From: Candidatus Sumerlaeota bacterium
GTDB taxonomy: Bacteria > Sumerlaeota > Sumerlaeia > MWCT01 > JAUWMI01
Assembly (NCBI GenBank): GCA_030613245.1
Contig: JAUWMI010000002.1
Location: forward strand, 107,711-171,710
Reading direction: 5' to 3'
DNA length: 64,000 nt
Shown: piece after piece, positions 59,027 through 64,000 of the stretch
Layout: each line of letters opens with the position of its first letter
Position numbering within the stretch: position 1 is the first letter of the stretch
The notes under the pieces: generated by a model
Databases searched by the model: none
Told to the model about the DNA's origin: nothing
What the model saw: the letters and a program-made list of their open reading frames with translations, nothing else
Made by a program: the position numbers and the translations under genes

Positions 59027-62000
59027 TCAAGGGACGTCGAGGGATTCGACAGTGACAGTATCCAGCAATAGTGCGCCAGTTGCAGCATCGGAGGGGTCAA
59101 AGTTCAGAATGTCGAAGGCCACCAGGATGCTGTCTGCATCTGTTCCCACGAGCGATTGTGGGGGATAGAAATAGAGGTCGTAGCTCTGCCCTGCAGGAGT
59201 CGGGCTCATTTCTGCTCCAGTAACTGAACTGATAGCCTTCACAATGCTCGACTGGAAATCTTCGCTGGATACACGTAACCGCAGCTGTGGGACATCATCC
59301 TGGGCAGCAACTTCTGTGCTCACCGTGAAGCGCAGCCGATAGAGTTTGCCTGCTTCCGCCTGAACCTCTTGCGAAGGCCCACTCCAGTAGCCAAAGGTGT
59401 TTGTGTTATTCTGAGCAGTGAGCCAGAGCGCACCATTACTACTATCACTCACCGGCGCTGTAAAGACTAGCGTACTGCCAAACTGCCACCCCTCAGCATC
59501 CGTGTCGAAACTCCAGGTCTGCAGCAAAGTTGGTGTCTCTAGCGTACTAAGAGGAATTGCCTCGACCACTACGCTATCCAGCATTAGCGAGCCACTGGCA
59601 GCATCCCCTGGGTCAAAATTCAGAATGTCAAATGACAGGACGAGATCGTCCTGATCTTCCGGTTTTCCCAAACAGCTCTCCGGAGGGACAAAATACATCT
59701 CGTACGTTGTCCATCCCTCTGGAATTGGCGCATACGAGCCATCTCCAGAGCTGGTGATCACCAACATATCTGCCTGCTGGAGATTCTGGCTATTCACCCG
59801 CAGCCGCACCTGCGGCACTTTCAGTGAATCGGTAACATTTGTTGCCATTGTCCATTTTATTCGGTACAATGAATTCGCCGCGACCGGGATCGCATCCGCC
59901 TCACTCGACCAGTAGCCAAACGTATTAGTATTATCCTGCGCAGTGAGAAGAATCTGCCCTGGCATATAATGGAAATCTGGTGGTGTGAAGGCAGCAATGG
60001 TGACCGCGGTCCATCCCTCATTCGTGACGTCAAAGGTATAGTTTTGCAATTTTCCGGGGAATTCATCAGCGCCAATGTCAAAATCCGAGCCATCACCACG
60101 AGGTTCTGAGGTACCGTCCATGGGCCTCGGATCGCCTTCAAAGTCTTCGGTTAAACCGCTGACAGTGCCACCCGCATCAATACATGGAGAGGTTGATTGT
60201 AGATGGAAATCGCCATTAGCAGGGTCAACTAACTGAGGATCAGAGGAGATATTTCCGGTTCCCCCAGCTGTCCAATACTGAATGCAGCAGTAAGAAGGTC
60301 CGGTGCAATAATCAAGTTGCCTACCTGCACCGGAAATATTTTGCCAGATAATACAGTTTCTGATAGTCCCATCGCAATCATAGAGCCCGGGACCACTGGC
60401 ATAGGAAGCGGAGTTGCCAAAGATAGTATTGTTCAGTATGGCACCTTGACAGCTATGCAGTCCTCCGCCAGTCTTAGCAGAGTTGAATGAGATAATGTTG
60501 TTCTGGATGGTTCCATCGCAACCAAACAACGCTCCGCCATCATCAGCGGAGTTGTATGTGATGGTATTATTCTGGATGGTGCCACGGCAATAGAAAAGCC
60601 CACCCCCACGGTAGTCGGTCTGATTGTTAGAGATAATATTGTGCTGAATGATGCCGTTGCATCTAGAGAGCCCACCTCCTATACCACCTTGTGATACCCC
60701 GGCCATTGCTGAGTTATCGGAGATAACATTGTTCTGGATGGTGCCGTTGCAGCTGGCAATCCCGGCGCCAGAGCTAGCAGACCAACTGTAAACATTGTTA
60801 CCGGAAATGATATTGTTCTGAATAGTAGCCAGAGTGCCATTCCCCAGGATGCCGCCGCCTATGTTGGTGAAACCACCGGTAATAGTGAAACCGGAGAGAA
60901 CGCAGGTTTCATATTCTGTACCGGAAAATCGAACAACGCCTCCGGCTCGATTGCCATCAATGATAGTGTTGGCAACAACGGAAGGATCTGTTGGATCTGT
61001 AGACCGCAGCACGATATTCTTTTGATCAAAAGTGATACATTCTACGTAGGTTCCTGGGGAGACGATGATTTCATCGCCATACCATGCGCCATTAATCGCC
61101 GCTTGAATGGTAGAATAATCACCCGGGACAGTGATCACTATAGGAGTGGGAGGCATTGGGGTTGGACTAGGTGTAGCTGTTGGCGTTGGGCTTGGAGTTG
61201 GCGTTGGTGCCGTGCCGCTGAACTCATCAGCACCGATGTCAAAGTCGGAGCCGTCGCCACGAGGCTCTGAGGTGCCATCATATGGTCTGAGATCGTCTTC
61301 AAAGTCTTCGATTAATCCATCAATATAGCGGCCAGCATCTATGCAGGGAGAATTGGGTTGCAAATGGAAATCGCCATTACCAGGATCAACCAGGAGAGGG
61401 TCAGAGGAAATATTACGAATGCCACCGCCGGTCCAATTCTGGATGCACGAAAAAGAAGGTGTGGCACAATCATAAAGTTGAGATGAATTTAGCCAGATAA
61501 TACAGTTTCTGATGTAGCCTTTGCATCCGTAGAGTCCGCCATACTGTCCTGCGTTGCCCCAGATGGTATTGTTCTGTATGGTGCCGTCGCACGCCCTAAG
61601 CCCACCGCCTAAACGAGCTGAGTTAGCCGAGATGATATTGTTCTGAATAATGCCGTTGCATGCGTAAAGCCCGCCGCCAATATCAGCCGAGTTGCCCGAG
61701 ATTATATTATTCCAGACGGTGCCGTTGCAGTCGTAAAGTCCGCCACCCCAATAAGAAGCCGAATTGCCTGAGATGGTATTGTACTTTATGGTTGCAAAGC
61801 AGCTATACAGGCCTCCGCCAAAATAGTCAGCCGAGTTGGCCGAGATGGTATTGTTACGAATGGTGAAAGTACAGTTGTAAAGTCCGCCACCACTCCAAGC
61901 TGAATTATCCGAGATGATGTTGTTCTGGATGGTGCCGCCGCAGCTGGCAAGGCCGCCGCCTTTGTAATCGGCGTGGTTGCCCGAGATGGTATTGTTCTGG

Positions 62001-62641
62001 ATGGAGCTGCCGTCGCAGCCATAGAGCCCCCCACCTTCATAATAGGCGTAGTTCTCAGAGACGGTATTGTTCTGAATGGTGCCATCGCAGCCATAAAGTC
62101 CGCCGCCCCATTCCGCTGAGTTCATTGAGATAGTGTTGTTCTGAATAGTGCCGTTGCAGCGATGGAGCCCGCCGCCATAATCGTACGCCAAATTGTCATA
62201 GATAACATTGTTCTGAATAGTTGCCAGGGTGCCGTCGCCAAAGATACCGGCTCCTATAGAGGCAAAGCCATCGGTAATAGTGAAGCCGGAGAGGATACAG
62301 TTAGAAGATTCTGCGCCAGAAAAAGTAACCACAGTACCGTCGCCATAGCCATCGCCATCTGTATCGCCACTAATGACAGTGCTGGCGACGATGGAAGAGC
62401 TCGTAGGGTCGGTAGAGCGCAGAAGGATGATTTTGCCCTGAAAGTTGATATTCTCTCGGTACGTGCCTGGCATGACAGTGATTCTATCACCGTCAATAGC
62501 AGCATCAATTGCTGTCTGAATGGTTGAATAATCACCAGGGACAGTAATCACCGCAGCATTTGCTGTATGGCATAAAAGCGAAATGATTATTAATAAGAAG
62601 ATGGGAATCAGCTTTGAAATGGTAGAATTAATGCTTTTCAT
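59027..62641 (-). CDS. Large secreted right-handed parallel beta-helix protein
   Basis: 1,204 residues from the ATG at 62641 (GAGGAGCGAGGGGG upstream); the frame extends to 62692. Signal sequence about 1-28. Two beta-helix modules (about 30-475 and 503-865) each start with ITVPGDYSTIQ-AI and hold coils of 23-24 residues of the type GGGLYGCDGTIQNNTISGNSA; each ends in DIGADEF. A Pro/Thr/Ser linker (PTPTPSPTPTATPSPTP) joins them. The C-terminus has two copies of a 160-residue beta domain (FD-T-EGW…, NNTNTFGYWS), probably carbohydrate-binding. No pectate-lyase catalytic residues were identified; it may be an adhesin or polysaccharide-binding protein. Confidence 0.88.
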   Translation of the reverse strand: MKSINSTISKLIPIFLLIIISLLCHTANAAVITVPGDYSTIQTAIDAAIDGDRITVMPGTYRENINFQGKIILLRSTDPTSSSIVASTVISGDTDGDGYGDGTVVTFSGAESSNCILSGFTITDGFASIGAGIFGDGTLATIQNNVIYDNLAYDYGGGLHRCNGTIQNNTISMNSAEWGGGLYGCDGTIQNNTVSENYAYYEGGGLYGCDGSSIQNNTISGNHADYKGGGLASCGGTIQNNIISDNSAWSGGGLYNCTFTIRNNTISANSADYFGGGLYSCFATIKYNTISGNSASYWGGGLYDCNGTVWNNIISGNSADIGGGLYACNGIIQNNIISANSARLGGGLRACDGTIQNNTIWGNAGQYGGLYGCKGYIRNCIIWLNSSQLYDCATPSFSCIQNWTGGGIRNISSDPLLVDPGNGDFHLQPNSPCIDAGRYIDGLIEDFEDDLRPYDGTSEPRGDGSDFDIGADEFSGTAPTPTPSPTPTATPSPTPMPPTPIVITVPGDYSTIQAAINGAWYGDEIIVSPGTYVECITFDQKNIVLRSTDPTDPSVVANTIIDGNRAGGVVRFSGTEYETCVLSGFTITGGFTNIGGGILGNGTLATIQNNIISGNNVYSWSASSGAGIASCNGTIQNNVISDNSAMAGVSQGGIGGGLSRCNGIIQHNIISNNQTDYRGGGLFYCRGTIQNNTITYNSADDGGALFGCDGTIQNNIISFNSAKTGGGLHSCQGAILNNTIFGNSASYASGPGLYDCDGTIRNCIIWQNISGAGRQLDYCTGPSYCCIQYWTAGGTGNISSDPQLVDPANGDFHLQSTSPCIDAGGTVSGLTEDFEGDPRPMDGTSEPRGDGSDFDIGADEFPGKLQNYTFDVTNEGWTAVTIAAFTPPDFHYMPGQILLTAQDNTNTFGYWSSEADAIPVAANSLYRIKWTMATNVTDSLKVPQVRLRVNSQNLQQADMLVITSSGDGSYAPIPEGWTTYEMYFVPPESCLGKPEDQDDLVLSFDILNFDPGDAASGSLMLDSVVVEAIPLSTLETPTLLQTWSFDTDAEGWQFGSTLVFTAPVSDSSNGALWLTAQNNTNTFGYWSGPSQEVQAEAGKLYRLRFTVSTEVAAQDDVPQLRLRVSSEDFQSSIVKAISSVTGAEMSPTPAGQSYDLYFYPPQSLVGTDADSILVAFDILNFDPSDAATGALLLDTVTVESLDVP
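60400..60760 (-). repeat. Tandem DNA repeats in the second beta-helix module
   Basis: Units of about 66-75 bases sharing strings such as GGTACCATCCAGAACAATA-like (IQNN coils) on the minus strand, five copies or so. They encode the beta-helix coils. Confidence 0.65.
61540..62215 (-). repeat. Tandem DNA repeats in the first beta-helix module
   Basis: About ten units of 66-72 bases, each with a minus-strand core close to GGCACCATTCAGAACAATA and a GGCGGCGGACT-like start. DNA similarity between units is high enough to suggest recent unit duplication or gene conversion. Confidence 0.75.
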
Positions 62642-62781
62642 TTTCCCCCTCGCTCCTCTCATCGATTTTATAATTATGATTAACAAATACATTTTTTATG
62701 ATTCTTTTTCAAGAGAAAAAGATACCAATACCACTTTTTTCTACATTTATGAAAATTAACAAGGGAAGGAAATAGGGAAAC

Positions 62782-64000
62782 CTATTGTAACAGGCGTTGG
62801 GGTATGGGGAAGATTTCGCCGCGGGACTCAAGGGCGAGTTGTTTTTCGGGAGTCAATCCGATTTCCTCGTCTGAGAGATAGCAACCGGGATCAGGGGCAA
62901 AGGGGTCGCCATAGACCAGATCAGCGCGCACGCGCAACGACCCACCGCAGGCGTCAAACCACTGGCATTCCGCACAGCGTCCTTTTATCACCGCGCGCCG
63001 ATTCTTCAGGCCAGCCATCAGGGAGTCTGAAGTATCCATCCAGATATCGCTGAATTTGCGCTTGCGCACGTTTCCGAAACTGTAGTGCATCCAGAACTGA
63101 TCAGGGTGAACGTTGCCGTGGAAGTCAATGTCTGCAAATCCCACGCCCGAGCTGTAGAGCCCACCGCCATTCCACTTCAGGAGCTTCAAGATTGCATCAG
63201 CACGGTCAGGCATTTGCTCACGCATTTTGCGATACAGGTAGACGCCGTCAACGTGGTTGTCCACAGTGAGGATGTCTTTTTTCAAGCCACGCCGGTGAAA
63301 ATCAATACTGCGCTCAATGATAATATTAACTGCGGCGCGCGATTCGCTATGGGTAAGGTCTTCGTCGGCGATAGTACTGCCGCGGCCAGAATAAACCAGG
63401 TGATAGAAGCAGGCGCGGTTGATCTGCTCGCGCTCAATAAAATCGAAGATGCCGTGTAATTCCTTAAAATTATGGCGCGTCAGGGTCATGCGGAGGCCGA
63501 CTTTCTGGCCAACCGCCACACAGTTTTTGAACCCGCGCATGGCAAGTTCGAACGCGCCCTTTTTGCCGCGGAAACAGTCGTTGACCTCGCCTATCCCATC
63601 CAGGCTAATACCCACGTAGGAAACGCCAACGTCTTTCAAGCGTTGAGCTATTTCGGGCATAATCAGGGTGCCATTTGTGGAGAGTGTCGAGCGGATGCCG
63701 AGCTTGCGGGCATAGGCAATGAGTTCGAAAATGTCCTTGCGCATAAGAGGCTCGCCGCCGGAGAAGAGCAGCGCTGGAATCTGAAAGGTTGCCAGATCGT
63801 CGATGAGTGTTTTCCCTTCATCGGTGGTTAACTCGTCGGGCGATGCAGATTCATCGGAATCCGTGTAGCAATGGATGCATTTGAGATTGCAGCGTCGCGT
63901 AACGTTCCACGCAACCACGGGGTGGCGCTCTCTGGCCGAGCGCGGTGTGGGGCGCAGAGGACCGTCATTGCTCGTTTCCGGCACGTGAGAGCCGTAACGG
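62782..64000 (-). CDS. ahbC: Radical SAM/SPASM enzyme, AhbC-like (12,18-didecarboxysiroheme deacetylase), start outside window
   Basis: About 405 residues visible. A GTG at 63984 is possible, but the frame stays open to the edge and the codons there (RYGSH) resemble the conserved N-terminal RYG of AhbC, so the gene is probably cut by the window. HPVVAWNVTRRCNLKCIHCY gives the radical SAM cluster CxxxCxxC; SGGEPLMRKDIF and the SPASM region (CAECQWFDACGGSLRVRADL, then APDPGCYLSDEEIGL) match the AhbC type. AhbC removes acetate side chains in siroheme-dependent haem synthesis of anaerobes, useful here for the cytochromes. Other peptide-modifying radical SAM functions are less likely. Confidence 0.8.
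   Translation of the reverse strand, partial: RYGSHVPETSNDGPLRPTPRSARERHPVVAWNVTRRCNLKCIHCYTDSDESASPDELTTDEGKTLIDDLATFQIPALLFSGGEPLMRKDIFELIAYARKLGIRSTLSTNGTLIMPEIAQRLKDVGVSYVGISLDGIGEVNDCFRGKKGAFELAMRGFKNCVAVGQKVGLRMTLTRHNFKELHGIFDFIEREQINRACFYHLVYSGRGSTIADEDLTHSESRAAVNIIIERSIDFHRRGLKKDILTVDNHVDGVYLYRKMREQMPDRADAILKLLKWNGGGLYSSGVGFADIDFHGNVHPDQFWMHYSFGNVRKRKFSDIWMDTSDSLMAGLKNRRAVIKGRCAECQWFDACGGSLRVRADLVYGDPFAPDPGCYLSDEEIGLTPEKQLALESRGEIFPIPQRLLQ

Noticed and set aside
59027..62641. Repeat array considered as a CRISPR
   Set aside because: The repeats are coding, in frame, imperfect, and without unique spacers or cas genes.

Overview
The window looks like a Gram-negative, largely anaerobic bacterium of an uncultivated candidate phylum of the Planctomycetes/Sumerlaeota/Omnitrophota kind. 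This placement is inference from gene content, because there is no rRNA or ribosomal-protein operon to test it. The supporting features are a type II secretion system, several Tat-exported proteins, GHL10-type glycosidase-like proteins, a formylglycine sulfatase, proteins with GspG-like tails, DUF362 plus NapH/NapG ferredoxins, a molybdenum hydroxylase, a selenocysteine tRNA, an alternative-haem AhbC-like radical SAM enzyme, and many short intergenic palindromes.

Left part (1-29.2 kb) is ordinary chromosome with mixed strands. It holds the end of a xanthine-dehydrogenase-type large subunit and its 2Fe-2S subunit; lpdA-rluD; a CHASE2 adenylate cyclase with a FecR-domain partner; fba; a mini-pilin; a lipoprotein; lepB; a TPR protein; rpe; a TIG-domain secreted protein; larE; a DUF362/NapHG-like redox operon; efp; tRNA-Sec; a Tat-exported GHL10-like protein; nitroreductase and flavin reductase; a transglutaminase; an MscS channel; and aldehyde dehydrogenase with KDPG aldolase.

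Middle part (29.7-51.7 kb) is a mosaic accessory region. An intact tRNA-Leu(TAA) at 51642-51730 has two displaced 3' halves at 29733-29792 and 33716-33775. This is the signature of successive integrations into the anticodon loop. The first segment (29.8-33.7 kb) carries a cytochrome c / sugar dehydrogenase / DUF2769 / membrane cytochrome operon and a repeat protein. The second (33.8-51.6 kb) carries an ECF sigma factor, its zinc-finger anti-sigma factor, two Spy-like proteins and a complete gspEFGHIJKLMCD set. This block is itself bracketed by two tRNA-like 3' halves (about 34.07 and 48.47 kb). Next come a possible integron-type cassette with a DUF2784 gene between two attC-like hairpins, a lipoprotein sulfatase, and what looks like the decayed C-terminus of a tyrosine recombinase abutting the tRNA-Leu gene.

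Right part (51.8-64 kb) returns to chromosome: tRNA-Cys, an inositol monophosphatase, a C39-like peptidase, a large glycosyltransferase-39-type membrane protein, a two-domain metal-binding (YHS-like) protein, a second GHL10-like protein, a 1200-residue secreted parallel beta-helix protein, and the AhbC-like enzyme running off the end. At least eight GTAGGGGC-ended palindromes with different cores lie between genes. They are confined to the chromosomal flanks and absent from the 29.7-51.7 kb mosaic.
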